Source: Thermoanaerobaculia bacterium (GTDB lineage Bacteria; Acidobacteriota; Thermoanaerobaculia; Multivoradales; J023). From it: a stretch of 64,000 nucleotides of DNA. Every line of letters begins with the position of its first letter. Position 1 is the first letter of the stretch. Made by a program: the position numbers and the translations under genes. The notes under the pieces were generated by a model, which was not told the origin of the DNA, made no database searches, and saw only the letters and a program-made list of their open reading frames with translations. The stretch lies in NCBI GenBank assembly GCA_030431255.1, contig JAUIJL010000001.1:372001-436000 (forward strand), read 5' to 3'. Below are positions 51,834-59,989 of the stretch, piece by piece.

Positions 51834-52150
51834 GGCAACCATAGATGCAAAGACGATACCAGCACTCGGGGCCGCTCGCAGGGATCTACAGAGAGCGTTT
51901 CGGGGCCCCTGGCCGGCGCGAAATGTTCGGATTTGTGCGATTCCTGTTCCAAAATCGAACATTCCGCGCCCGCGCTCGTAGACCCACCGACGTCTGCCAG
52001 GCCCAATTGCAGGCTGGCACAACTACAGGGTGGCCCAACTACAGGCCGGCCCAACTACAGGCCGGCCCAACTACAGGGTGGACCGATTACAGGGTGGACC
52101 GATTACAGCGTGGACCACCGACCTACATAAACAACCCTCAGGAGCTGGAT
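51834..52150. other. 317-bp spacer with a 16-bp repeat array
   Basis: The spacer separates the second ADOP gene (minus) from a small zinc-finger gene (plus). Its right half is the repeat array described separately. The left half includes an AT-richer stretch around 51940-51960 and should contain the ADOP promoter. Confidence 0.5.
52003..52114 (+). repeat. 16-bp tandem array, seven degenerate copies
   Basis: Seven consecutive 16-bp units cover 52003-52114. The core type is CCAACTACAGGCCGGC. Copies three and four are identical; the first two and last three differ by a few bases (for example CCGATTACAGGGTGGA). The array ends about 35 bp before the start of the small zinc-finger gene. Confidence 0.92.
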
Positions 52151-52498
52151 TTGAAAGCGCTGACGATCATCGATGGGCGAGTGGACCATATGCCGGGCTG
52201 TTGGACTTGCGGGCGGCAGGCTGTGGTCCCGCCGGACGCCAGGGAGTGGCATTCGGTTGCCCAGCTGCTGGAGACGGCGGGCTGGAAGACTCGACTATAC
52301 GCCGACTTCCTCGACCAAGAGCAACGAATCGTTGAGCTCTACCAGCTTTGGTGCCCGAGCTGCGAGGAAGGCAGCGGGGAGCCGATCAAATCCGAGCCGT
52401 CCGGTCTGCTCGGTTGTCTCTATAGGATGTTCATGCTCGCCGGCGTCCTGGTGTCGTTGGCCGGGATAGCTCGGTTTCTGCCCACAAACATCCACTGA
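52151..52498 (+). CDS. Small protein with CxxC pairs and one transmembrane helix
   Basis: The protein has 115 residues from TTG 52151, chosen because AGGAGCT sits just upstream and because coding character begins here; the frame is open further upstream through the repeat array. Cysteine pairs CWTCG and CPSC form a probable zinc finger in the N-terminal half. A hydrophobic helix (MLAGVLVSLAGIARFL) ends the protein. No family was recognised. Its 3' end overlaps the opposite VanZ-like gene by 68 bp. Confidence 0.5.
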   Translation: MKALTIIDGRVDHMPGCWTCGRQAVVPPDAREWHSVAQLLETAGWKTRLYADFLDQEQRIVELYQLWCPSCEEGSGEPIKSEPSGLLGCLYRMFMLAGVLVSLAGIARFLPTNIH

Positions 52499-52880
52499 GC
52501 CCGAAGCCCAGCCAAAGCCCCAGAGCATTGCCGCTCATGTCGAGCCACGAGAATGTGCGGTGAATCCAGAAGATTTGCGAAAACTCCTCAGCGACCACGA
52601 ACGCGACCAACATCCAATGTCGGCCGGACCAACGGCCGGGATGCCAAAGATCGCGGGCCGAGCCGACAAGCCCACGTCCCCAAAGAAAAGCCAGAGTGCC
52701 GTAAATTGCAAGGTGGCCGGTGAAATCGCCTCCGGGGATGTGCCGCACGAGGCCCATATCCGCCCCGGATCCGGCGGCGGCGAGAAGGGTTGCGACGAAA
52801 AACAAAAAACCCGTGAGCAGCACCCACCACACACGGTCACCGGGCAGGCCTTCGGTCGCCTTCATCTCTTCAGTCGACAT
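52431..52880 (-). CDS. VanZ-like membrane protein
   Basis: The protein has 149 residues from ATG 52880, which has GGAGG at a good distance; longer starts up to 53009 exist but lack this. It has about four hydrophobic helices, with VanZ-family polar landmarks: DFTGHLAIYGTLAFL, then EEFSQIFWIHRTFSWLDMSGNALGLWLGF. VanZ-like proteins occur widely; the original confers low-level teicoplanin resistance, but most have unknown roles. The 3' end overlaps the opposite zinc-finger gene. Confidence 0.68.
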   Translation of the reverse strand: MSTEEMKATEGLPGDRVWWVLLTGFLFFVATLLAAAGSGADMGLVRHIPGGDFTGHLAIYGTLAFLWGRGLVGSARDLWHPGRWSGRHWMLVAFVVAEEFSQIFWIHRTFSWLDMSGNALGLWLGFGLSGCLWAETELSRPTTPGRRRA

Positions 52881-53019
52881 ATCCATCCTCCAATCCTTGG
52901 TCAGCTGCATCACCGGAAGGGTGACGCGTCTTCGGGAAATAGAGGATGGATCAAGAGTGGGGCCGAATGTCGGGTCTGGTATGCCGATTCGGTGCCGGTT
53001 TCGAGACAAGGCCTCTAAA

Positions 53020-53658
53020 TCAGCGCTCCAACAAGCCGTAGACGAAATTCGCTCCTCGCCTTTGGACCCGAGCCATCTTGATCCACAAGAGGGTCATGTG
53101 CTCGAGGTGCAGACTGTTGCTGAGCGGTCCGGTGTCCACCGCCTGCCAGCCGATCTCACCGCAGAGCTCGGAGACGACGCGCTTGGCCTCGCCGTCGTCC
53201 CCGGCGATGGGCATGGCGGGTCGCAAATCCCCGTAGCCGGGGTAAGCAGGGTCGACGAAATTCTCGAATCCATAGACCGTAAACGCCTTGACCACCCGCG
53301 CGCCGGGCGCCTCGGCTTGTACGGTTTCCGCGCCGCTGATGCGGCTTTCGAGGCCGTGGCTCAGGCCCGCGCCCACGGGATTGGTGCAGTCCACCAAGAT
53401 CTTGCCGTTCAGGGCTTGACCGCAAGCATTCAGCACTTCAGCGTGGGCTGGGTAGGGAACGGCCAGGAAGACCACGTCCGCGTCGGCGACGGCTTCAGCC
53501 GGGTCCATGGCCTGGATGGACGGATGACGCTCTTGGAGGGCGACGATGCTCGCCGAGCGTGTGTCCCTCGCCGCGAGGATTACGTGGTATCCCGCATCCT
53601 TGAGATGGGAGGCTAAGGCCGATCCGACTCGGCCCACTCCGATGAAGGCGATGTTCAT
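53020..53658 (-). CDS. NADPH-dependent F420 reductase-like oxidoreductase
   Basis: The protein has 212 residues. The Rossmann N-terminus is IAFIGVGRVGSALASHL, followed by LAARD at the end of strand 2, which in this family favours NADP(H). Later come DADVVFLAVPYPA and VDCTNPVG, and then the AFTVYGFENF and LRPAMPIAGDD segments typical of the NADPH:F420 oxidoreductase/FNO-like family. Many members do not use F420. It lies 14 bp after the DJ-1/PfpI-like gene on the same strand and is probably in one operon with it, under the divergent LysR-type regulator. Confidence 0.8.
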   Translation of the reverse strand: MNIAFIGVGRVGSALASHLKDAGYHVILAARDTRSASIVALQERHPSIQAMDPAEAVADADVVFLAVPYPAHAEVLNACGQALNGKILVDCTNPVGAGLSHGLESRISGAETVQAEAPGARVVKAFTVYGFENFVDPAYPGYGDLRPAMPIAGDDGEAKRVVSELCGEIGWQAVDTGPLSNSLHLEHMTLLWIKMARVQRRGANFVYGLLER

Positions 53659-53672
53659 ATCCGAGCTCCTAT

Positions 53673-54467
53673 TCAGCGGGCGTCGGCCAGGGCGTCGAGC
53701 ACCAGGCGGGCCGTGACCTCGCCGCTGTGTTGTTGCTGGCCGGTGATGAGGTTGCCGTCTCTTACGGCGTGGGGCTCAAAGGCCGGAGCGACCACGAAAT
53801 CCGCTCCTAGGCGTCGGGCTTCATCCTCAATGCGGAACGGCATGATTTTTTGGCCGACGGCATCGTCGGCATAGTCCTCTTCACTATTGGCAAATCCGGT
53901 GATCCGACGGCCACGGATCAGCGCCGAGCCGTCTTCAGCTTTGAGGTCCAAGAGCAGGCACGTGCCGTGGCACAGCGCGGCGGACGGCTTGTCCGCCTGG
54001 AGGAAGCTCGAAAATAGGCTCAGAAGGCCTTCATGGCCACGGAAAGTAAACATCGGTGACTGTCCGCCCGCCACCAGCACCGCGTCGTAGTCGGCGGGGC
54101 TCACCTCGGCCAGGGACGGCGTGTCCGCCAGCCGGGTCGTGAAGCCGTCGTCTTCGAGGTAGCGCAAGGACAGCGTATCGTCTTTCGAATAACCGGAGGC
54201 GTCGCGAGGATCGCTGAAGGCGTCGAGCTCGATGGGGCCACCGTCGGGGCTGGCGATGGTGATGTGGTGGCCGGCTTCGGAGAAGACGTGGAAGGGGTGG
54301 ATGACCTCCGAGGCCCAGAAACCCACCGGCCATCCGAGGGTGGTGGACGTCGCGGGGTTGGCGGCGACGATCAAAATGTTTCGGGCCGAAGACGAGTCGG
54401 ACGAGGCTGCATCGGACGAGGCTGCATCGGACGGAGAGACGAGGTGTTTTTTGTTCATGGGAGCCAT
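53673..54467 (-). CDS. DJ-1/PfpI superfamily protein
   Basis: From ATG 54467 (ATG 54458 is possible) the protein has 264 residues. An N-terminal Ser/Asp/Ala-rich stretch made by a 15-bp duplication precedes the class I glutaminase-like fold: ILIVAANPATS, then SEAGHHITIASPDGGP, and the nucleophile elbow ALCHGT with the reactive Cys. The pattern fits the Hsp31/YhbO-like branch (glyoxalase III, deglycase or chaperone activities). First gene of a likely two-gene operon with the reductase. Confidence 0.82.
   Translation of the reverse strand: MAPMNKKHLVSPSDAASSDAASSDSSSARNILIVAANPATSTTLGWPVGFWASEVIHPFHVFSEAGHHITIASPDGGPIELDAFSDPRDASGYSKDDTLSLRYLEDDGFTTRLADTPSLAEVSPADYDAVLVAGGQSPMFTFRGHEGLLSLFSSFLQADKPSAALCHGTCLLLDLKAEDGSALIRGRRITGFANSEEDYADDAVGQKIMPFRIEDEARRLGADFVVAPAFEPHAVRDGNLITGQQQHSGEVTARLVLDALADAR
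54400..54429. repeat. 15-bp in-frame direct repeat in the DJ-1-like gene
   Basis: GACGAGGCTGCATCG occurs twice in a row, at 54400-54414 and 54415-54429. On the minus strand it encodes the repeated SDAAS of the N-terminal linker. Confidence 0.95.
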
Positions 54468-54507
54468 GGTAGATCTCGGCGTGTCATAAATAAAATTGAA
54501 GTTTTTT

Positions 54508-54539
54508 ATGATCATGATCGAAATCTATGATTATGATCG
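54508..54539. promoter_or_regulatory. Direct-repeat operator-like sites between DJ-1/reductase operon and lysR-type gene
   Basis: Two near-identical 13-bp direct repeats, ATGATCATGATCG (54508-54520) and ATGATTATGATCG (54527-54539), start 19 bp apart in an AT-rich patch of an otherwise GC-rich region. LysR regulators bind paired sites of this kind between divergent genes. They end 33 bp before GTG 54573. Confidence 0.6.
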
Positions 54540-54572
54540 TTGGATGAATGCCGTCCTCCCCACAGGCCGACC

Positions 54573-55478
54573 GTGACGCTGCCGCTGAAAGTCGAGCTGC
54601 GCTGGCTCGAATCCTTTCTCGTGGTGGTGGAGGAGATGCATTTTTCCCGAGCCGCCAAAAGGTTGCATTTAACCCAGCCGGCGTTGACCGCCCAGATCCA
54701 CCGCTTGGAGCAGGCCGTGGGTGCGCCCTTATTTGAGCGCACGAATCGCATGAAGGGGTTGACCTCCGTCGGGCGAGCTTTGGTGGACGACGCCGACGAT
54801 CTGCTGCGCCGGGCCCGAGGATTTGAGCTCAAGGCCGTTCGAGCGGCCACCGGTGAGCGCGGCGTGTTGCGCCTCGGCATCATTCCACCGGGGACCCTGC
54901 CGGTTCTGGCGGAGTCCATTCGAGCCTTTCGAGCGGACTATCCAGAGGTCGATTTTTCGCTGCGGGTGGGCAATCAATCCGAGCTCGTAGCGGCGCTCAA
55001 AGACGGCGAGCTGGATCTCGTCTTTTGCCGGCCCGGCGATCGCAAGCGGGGCACCACCGATCGCCCGGTGTTGGTAGAAGAGCAAGGGGTCATCCTCCGG
55101 CGGGACGATCCCCTGGCTCGCGTCCGTCCGATCCCCGTCTCCGACTTGCAAGGTCGTCGGGTGGTGCTCTTGCGCGGAAATCCCTATTTCGGACGATTGC
55201 TCACGGGCCATGCCGCGGTCCATGGCGTGACGCTGACCACCGTGCACGAGGCCCAAGACTTTCCTTCCCTGCATTGGATGGTGCTCGCCGGCCTGGGCAT
55301 CGCCCCGTGTAGCCTGCTTTTGGCCGGCTCGATTCACCCGCAGCTGACGGTTCGTCCGTTGACCCCGTCTCCGACGTCCCTGGAGCTGGCGTTTTGCTGG
55401 CTCGGCGCCGAGCCGTCGAAGATCGCCGGTTTGTGGCTGGAACGGGCCATGCCCGCGTTGACGTCGACTGGAAGCTAA
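54573..55478 (+). CDS. LysR-type transcriptional regulator
   Basis: The protein has 301 residues from GTG 54573; a TTG at 54540 would add 11 residues but runs into the operator-like repeats. The N-terminal helix-turn-helix is textbook LysR: LRWLESFLVVVEEMHFSRAAKRLHLTQPALTAQIHRLEQAVGAPLFERT. The rest is a periplasmic-binding-protein-like effector domain beginning GERGVLRLGIIPPGTLPVLAE. It is divergent from the DJ-1/F420-reductase-like pair and probably controls it, perhaps in response to reactive carbonyl or oxidative stress, which is inference from the target functions. Confidence 0.9.
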   Translation: MTLPLKVELRWLESFLVVVEEMHFSRAAKRLHLTQPALTAQIHRLEQAVGAPLFERTNRMKGLTSVGRALVDDADDLLRRARGFELKAVRAATGERGVLRLGIIPPGTLPVLAESIRAFRADYPEVDFSLRVGNQSELVAALKDGELDLVFCRPGDRKRGTTDRPVLVEEQGVILRRDDPLARVRPIPVSDLQGRRVVLLRGNPYFGRLLTGHAAVHGVTLTTVHEAQDFPSLHWMVLAGLGIAPCSLLLAGSIHPQLTVRPLTPSPTSLELAFCWLGAEPSKIAGLWLERAMPALTSTGS

Positions 55479-55481
55479 CGT

Positions 55482-56273
55482 CTAAGTCCTTTGGCCCGTC
55501 CGTTTCATGTACACCCGAAGAGCTTCCCTGCGCACGTTTTCACGCAGGGCGCCGACCCGAGCCATTTGCCGCAGGTCCTCGGTACGCAGGGCGTCGAGCA
55601 GCCGGATGACGGTGAGGGAAGGGGTTTTGGGATTGCGAGCGATGGCGGTTTTAATTTCTAGGTTCTGGCTCCAACGGCGATCCTTGATGACACGCTCCAG
55701 CAGACCGGCGTTGACAGTCGGCGATTTGACCACCGCGAGCACGTCCTCGGCCTCGACCCGCGGATTGGACAAGAGGTTGACCAGCACCTGGGGCGAGCGA
55801 TCTCGGCGCAGGAGCCGGCGTTCCGTGCGTCCCGCGGTCATGGCCAAGCGTGCCCGCTGGTTGGGGTCCATGGCCTTGATGCGAAAGGTCGGTGACGCAC
55901 CTCGGACCTCGCCTTCGTCGGCCTGCGTCGGGGTGTCGCGCTCCGAGTCGTCGTCTTGGGTCGTCGGGGGCGCCGCCAGGGCCTTTTCGAGCTCTGTGTC
56001 CTTGTCCGCGGGCCACGGATCCAATTGGAAAGCGGTCTCCCAGGCCGCGCCCTTTTCGAAGAATTGCACGGGCCGCGCTTCGAAGGAAAAGTGAAAGCCG
56101 TCGTCGCAAATGATCACGATGTCGTGGGGCAAAAAAGGCTTGGTCGCTTTCTGCTCGAGCAGCAAGAGCAGAAATCCCTGAGCCCGGGCCGGGGTCAGCA
56201 GGGGCGGCACGGCGTCGCGGCTTTCGAGCCTCAGGGTAATGCGGGCCTCTTTGAAATCACACTCGATGTCCAT
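55482..56273 (-). CDS. Hypothetical protein with C-terminal helical repeats
   Basis: The protein has 263 residues. The first 90 residues are a beta-rich domain (IECDFKEARITLRLESRD, then DIVIICDDGFHFSFEARPVQFFEKG). A low-complexity acidic linker (QDDDSERDTPTQADEGE) follows. Residues 135-263 are helical repeats of about 25-30 residues with short NP turns (LVNLLSNPRVEAEDVLAVVKSP, then IARNPKTPSLTVIRLLDAL), like HEAT or leucine-rich-variant repeats. No signal peptide. Family not recognised. It converges on the LysR gene with 3 bp between. Confidence 0.6.
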   Translation of the reverse strand: MDIECDFKEARITLRLESRDAVPPLLTPARAQGFLLLLLEQKATKPFLPHDIVIICDDGFHFSFEARPVQFFEKGAAWETAFQLDPWPADKDTELEKALAAPPTTQDDDSERDTPTQADEGEVRGASPTFRIKAMDPNQRARLAMTAGRTERRLLRRDRSPQVLVNLLSNPRVEAEDVLAVVKSPTVNAGLLERVIKDRRWSQNLEIKTAIARNPKTPSLTVIRLLDALRTEDLRQMARVGALRENVRREALRVYMKRTGQRT

Positions 56274-56352
56274 AGCAGTGTTTACGCCGGCTCCCGTTGG
56301 AGGTTTTGGCCAGGGTGAGCCGGAGCGACGCGCCGGCCGCCGGCGCTTGGAT

Positions 56353-57228
56353 TCAGCGAGTCAGCGCTTCACGGGTAGTGATGCCGTCCGTGAGGTCGAC
56401 GATCGGCGCGCCTTTGGCGGTCAGCGCAGGGCGAGCCTCGTGAAAAAAGGTTCCATAGCGATAAAACGGAATACGCGGGTAGAGGTGATGCACGAGATGA
56501 AGGTTCTGGTTGGTCAACAGCACACCGAGCCCTGGAAAGAGCAAGATGCGAGAGTTGCGGTAGCGATCCCGTTGGTCGTGGGGTTGGTGCGGTAGCCAGT
56601 CGAAGGCGAAGGCGAGGAAGCCGGCGGCGAGCAAGGCCGGCCCGACCCAAGCCGTGAGCACCCAGGCACCGTGGCCGGCCAGGGAGAGGGCGACGGCGGT
56701 CGAGGCGTAGACGGAGAGGATGGCGAGGGAGGCGACGTCCCGGGTGGCCGGCGACCTTAGGGTGCCGACCACGATCCGCCAATAGTAGTGGGGCAGAATC
56801 GTGGCGCAGCGCCAGAGGATCGCCCAGCGCGAGGTCCCCGCCACCCAGAAATCCGGATCGTGCTCTTCGTCGTTGGTGTGTCCGTGGTGCTGGAGGTGGA
56901 GCTTTCGAAAGGCCGGATAAGGGGCCAGGAGCGGCAAGCCCGACAACCAACCCAAACCGGTTTCGAGGCCCTTCAGACGTTTGTGGCGACCGGCGATATT
57001 GCCGTGTGAGGCCTCGTGCAGCGGCGTGAAAGCGAGGTAGGCCAAAACCGTTTGCAAGAAGAACGTTGCGACTCCGCTCAAGCTACCGCGCCAAGCCGAG
57101 ACGGCCACGGCGAGCCAAGCCGTGAGCACGGCGAGAGATAGGAGCAGAGTCGGCCAGGCGACGAAACCGGCGTGCTGTTGCCATAGCTTGGTGTCGTCGG
57201 CGGGGATTGGGCTTGGGTTGGTGGTCAT
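56353..57228 (-). CDS. Membrane fatty-acid desaturase / carotene-hydroxylase-like di-iron enzyme
   Basis: The protein has 291 residues with about four to six hydrophobic helices and the three histidine boxes of membrane di-iron desaturases: HEASHG (residues about 72-77), HLQHHGHT (about 110-117), and HLVHH (about 246-250). The short length and the box spacing fit the beta-carotene hydroxylase/desaturase branch (CrtR-like) as well as acyl-lipid desaturases. No carotenoid genes are adjacent. Its start overlaps the stop of the upstream TetR gene by 4 bp (57225-57228), so the two are coupled and the desaturase is under that regulator. Confidence 0.85.
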   Translation of the reverse strand: MTTNPSPIPADDTKLWQQHAGFVAWPTLLLSLAVLTAWLAVAVSAWRGSLSGVATFFLQTVLAYLAFTPLHEASHGNIAGRHKRLKGLETGLGWLSGLPLLAPYPAFRKLHLQHHGHTNDEEHDPDFWVAGTSRWAILWRCATILPHYYWRIVVGTLRSPATRDVASLAILSVYASTAVALSLAGHGAWVLTAWVGPALLAAGFLAFAFDWLPHQPHDQRDRYRNSRILLFPGLGVLLTNQNLHLVHHLYPRIPFYRYGTFFHEARPALTAKGAPIVDLTDGITTREALTR

Positions 57229-57854
57229 GGGGATTCCTTTCGCATCACGGATGGCAGCATTTCTATCAAGAGCTCAGCGAGCTGGGAGCGATCGAGGGTC
57301 TGCTCGTCTCGGCGCCTGAGCTCGGCCCATTCGACGGCGGCGGTTTCGACGGCGCCGATCCAGGAGGTGAGGGCGAAGCGATTCAGGTCGGAGGCCGGCA
57401 GACCGGGAGCGACTCTTCGCGCCAGCACCCGGCGAGTTTTGTCCACAATGTCCTTGATCTGTCGATCCACGCCCACGCCGCTTTGCATCAGCAGGGTGAA
57501 GAGTCCGGCGTTGTCCTCGACAAATCCGAGGAAGACATCGAGCTGGGCCCGTTCGACCCTTACGGCTGTAGCAATCTCTTCGACACCAACGGTCGGCTGC
57601 TGCTCGGCGTTTTTTGAGCGCTCGAGCAGCAGGCTCGCGGCCTGGCGGATGACGGCGACGTAATAGCCCCGTTTGCTGCCGAAATAGTGGAAGAGCAGCC
57701 CGCGGGAGATGTCGGCTCGGTCGGCGATCTGGTCGGTCGATAGCCGGTCGTACGAAGACTCTCCGAAAAGCTCGATGCCGATGTCGAGCAGCCGCTCTCG
57801 GCGCTCGGAAGGGCTGAGGCGCTGTCGTGTGGAAGAAGCTGGGGAGGGGGTCAT
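57225..57854 (-). CDS. TetR-family transcriptional regulator
   Basis: The protein has 209 residues. The helix-turn-helix is standard TetR: RRERLLDIGIELFGESSYDRLSTDQIADRADISRGLLFHYFGSKRGYY. The C-terminal part is helical and ligand-binding. It is the first gene of an operon with the desaturase. Two perfect 15-bp palindromes lie 20-56 bp upstream of its start and are the likely binding sites, so it probably represses its own operon and responds to a lipid or acyl-CoA. Confidence 0.92.
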   Translation of the reverse strand: MTPSPASSTRQRLSPSERRERLLDIGIELFGESSYDRLSTDQIADRADISRGLLFHYFGSKRGYYVAVIRQAASLLLERSKNAEQQPTVGVEEIATAVRVERAQLDVFLGFVEDNAGLFTLLMQSGVGVDRQIKDIVDKTRRVLARRVAPGLPASDLNRFALTSWIGAVETAAVEWAELRRRDEQTLDRSQLAELLIEMLPSVMRKESP

Positions 57855-57874
57855 GGGAGTAGCTTAAGTGCTTG

Positions 57875-57910
57875 TTGACTTTGTGTCAATAGTTATTGAC
57901 TTTCAGTCAA
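57875..57910. promoter_or_regulatory. Twin 15-bp palindromes, likely TetR operators
   Basis: TTGACTTTGTGTCAA (57875-57889) and TTGACTTTCAGTCAA (57896-57910) have perfect TTGAC/GTCAA arms, with start points 21 bp apart, which is two helical turns. Each arm also matches a -35-like TTGAC, so binding would block the promoter. Confidence 0.82.
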
Positions 57911-58588
57911 TAAAGGGGCCGACGGAGCTTGAGACTGGTAGCAACCCAAGCTCGAAACGCCTGCCTGTTCGGTGGACCGGCGCTGTTATTCGGGGTCTGT
58001 GGTCTCGGCTTCGGGATCCACGGCGACTTGATTGCGGCCCTTGATTGGCGAGCCCTTGAGAAGGAGCGGGGTTCCACGTACGCTCAGGTTGTTGAATGCC
58101 GTCGTCGTCGTCAAACGGCTCTTGCCGGATCCCGATCAGGAGATGGACGTTGAGCAGGCGTTGACCGTCCTGCGAGGGATTCAGCACGGCGACATCAGCC
58201 CAATACAACCTCCCCCATTGGCTCGCCGAATCGGCGGCCGTTCTCGCTCGGCTGAATCCCGGAATTGCGGAAGAGGCTACAGAGTTGCTGGTCGCGATGC
58301 AGATCCCCGTCATGGATGGTCTGGAGGTCTACTCAAGGGGTGGCATCGGAGCTCGGGTCCGTTGGCCGACGACGAGACCGGTTTTTCTTTGAGCTGGCAA
58401 GGCATGGATCCGACCGTCGAGGCGCCTGTAGCTCACGACGAAGAGCTGCGGTGGCAATTGGAGTCCTTGGGTTACCTCCAGTGAGCCACATCGGCCAGAA
58501 ACGGCATCGAATACGGCATATGAAAACGCAGGGTCGAACATTCTCAGCTCGAGCGCGAAGGATTTTCAGGTCTCAGGCAACAGTGTGA
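57911..58588 (+). other. Remnant-bearing region without an intact gene
   Basis: About 680 bp between the TetR operators and the membrane-protein gene hold no convincing complete gene. Two fragments look protein-like. At about 58184-58392 one frame reads QYNLPHWLAESAAVLARLNP, then GIAEEATELL, and stops. In another frame, ending at TGA 58482-58484, the last residues are HDEELRWQLESLGYLQ, closely resembling the C-terminal tail of sulfatase-like proteins; the intact sulfatase-like gene in this window ends VERLKAIGYIE. The region may be a graveyard of deleted genes. It could also contain a short real gene I cannot identify. Confidence 0.4.
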
Positions 58589-58651
58589 ATGAAGACCGGT
58601 CGTGGGACGGGTCGATGTTTCACTGCTGTGCTATCGGACGGCCTTTGCAAC

Positions 58652-59953
58652 ATGTCGAAATCGCAGAAACGCTGGTTGTGGCTGGTTTTTATGGTCGTGC
58701 TGACGGTCTACGCCAAGGGCAAGGTTCGAACCTCTTTCGACTCTGGATACTCGGTCCACTTGGCGGTCAGCTTGTTGGAGGAGGGGAATCTAGACCTCGA
58801 AGAATATCGCTCCTACATTCCTCCCTCCGATTATCGGGTGATCGAGGTCGACGGTGTCTTGCAATCCCGGTATCCGGTCGGGCCGTCGGTGGTGGCAGCC
58901 CCGTTGATTTTGATCCTGGGTGACTTGGGGAAATACGTTTTCTTCGTTTGGGATCTCGAGATATACATCAAAGAACACCGAGCCGAAGGGATCGAACGCT
59001 TTGTCGGCTCGTTTTTTGCCGCTCTGGGCGCGTTGGTGCTGTTTTGTGTTGCCCACTTGCGACTGAGCTTCGCTCGCTCGCTCGCGGTGCTGGGCATTTT
59101 CGCCTTTTGCACCTCGGCCTGGTCCGTAGTCAGCCGGGCCCTCTGGCAACACGGGCCATCGATCGTCTTTTTGAGCGCCGCTCTCTATGTTCTCCTTCGC
59201 GCCAGAGACGACGACCCGCGATGGAGCCGGTACGCGGGTTTGTTTCTCGCCTTGGCCTATACGATGAGGCCCACCAACTCACTGCCCGTTTTGATCCTTT
59301 CGATCTACGTTCTCATCCACCATCGGGCCCAGTTGGCGAGGTATTTGGCGTGGGCCTCCGTGGTTGCGATTCCATTTTGCGCCTACCATTGGTCGATCTA
59401 CGGAAGCGTGTTGCCCGTTTACTATCGCCAAGGGGCGAGCAAATTCACCCTGGCCAATTGGGGCTTCGTCGAGGGGGCGGCGGGCAATTTGATCAGCCCG
59501 GGACGCGGACTTTTCATCTACAGCCCGGTGCTTCTATTTTCCATCCTCGGAGCGATCCTATTGCTCCGCCAGAAACGCTGGAGCCTCTTGGACTCGGCAT
59601 TGGCCGCCATTGTCGTGCTTCATTGGTTGGTCATTTCTTCATGGAAGATTTGGTGGGGAGGCACGGTCTTCGGTCCGCGTTTATTCGCCGATATGCTGCC
59701 GTTCTTGGTGTACTTCCTGATTCCGGTGATCGAGATAGTGGAGCCGGCCTCGCTTCGAGGTCGAGCCCTGGCGGTCGCTTTGTCGGTGACGATTGCGGTA
59801 AGCGCTTGGATCCATTACACCGGCGCAACTCGATGGGCCACCTGGGATTGGAATATCGAGCCGACGAGCGTGGATCAAGAACCCTCGAGAATGTGGGATT
59901 GGCATGATCCACCGTTCCTACGGACCACCTCGGAGACCCATCCCAAGGGATGA
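58652..59953 (+). CDS. Polytopic membrane protein, GT39/ArnT-like glycosyltransferase type
   Basis: From ATG 58652 the protein has 433 residues; ATG 58589 is possible, and neither has a clear ribosome site. About ten hydrophobic helices occur. The first extracytoplasmic loop has DSGYSVHLAVSLLEEGNLDLEEY, resembling the acidic loop of dolichyl-phosphate-mannose-type transferases (GT-C fold), and later TMRPTNSLPVLILSIYVL and NLISPGRGLFIYSPVLLF. These enzymes move sugars from polyprenyl-phosphate donors onto proteins or lipids. A polyprenyl synthase gene sits next door, convergent. The C-terminal 40 residues are outside the membrane. Confidence 0.6.
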   Translation: MSKSQKRWLWLVFMVVLTVYAKGKVRTSFDSGYSVHLAVSLLEEGNLDLEEYRSYIPPSDYRVIEVDGVLQSRYPVGPSVVAAPLILILGDLGKYVFFVWDLEIYIKEHRAEGIERFVGSFFAALGALVLFCVAHLRLSFARSLAVLGIFAFCTSAWSVVSRALWQHGPSIVFLSAALYVLLRARDDDPRWSRYAGLFLALAYTMRPTNSLPVLILSIYVLIHHRAQLARYLAWASVVAIPFCAYHWSIYGSVLPVYYRQGASKFTLANWGFVEGAAGNLISPGRGLFIYSPVLLFSILGAILLLRQKRWSLLDSALAAIVVLHWLVISSWKIWWGGTVFGPRLFADMLPFLVYFLIPVIEIVEPASLRGRALAVALSVTIAVSAWIHYTGATRWATWDWNIEPTSVDQEPSRMWDWHDPPFLRTTSETHPKG

Positions 59954-59989
59954 GGCTCCCGATTGAAGAGCATTTCGGACGGCTGCGCC

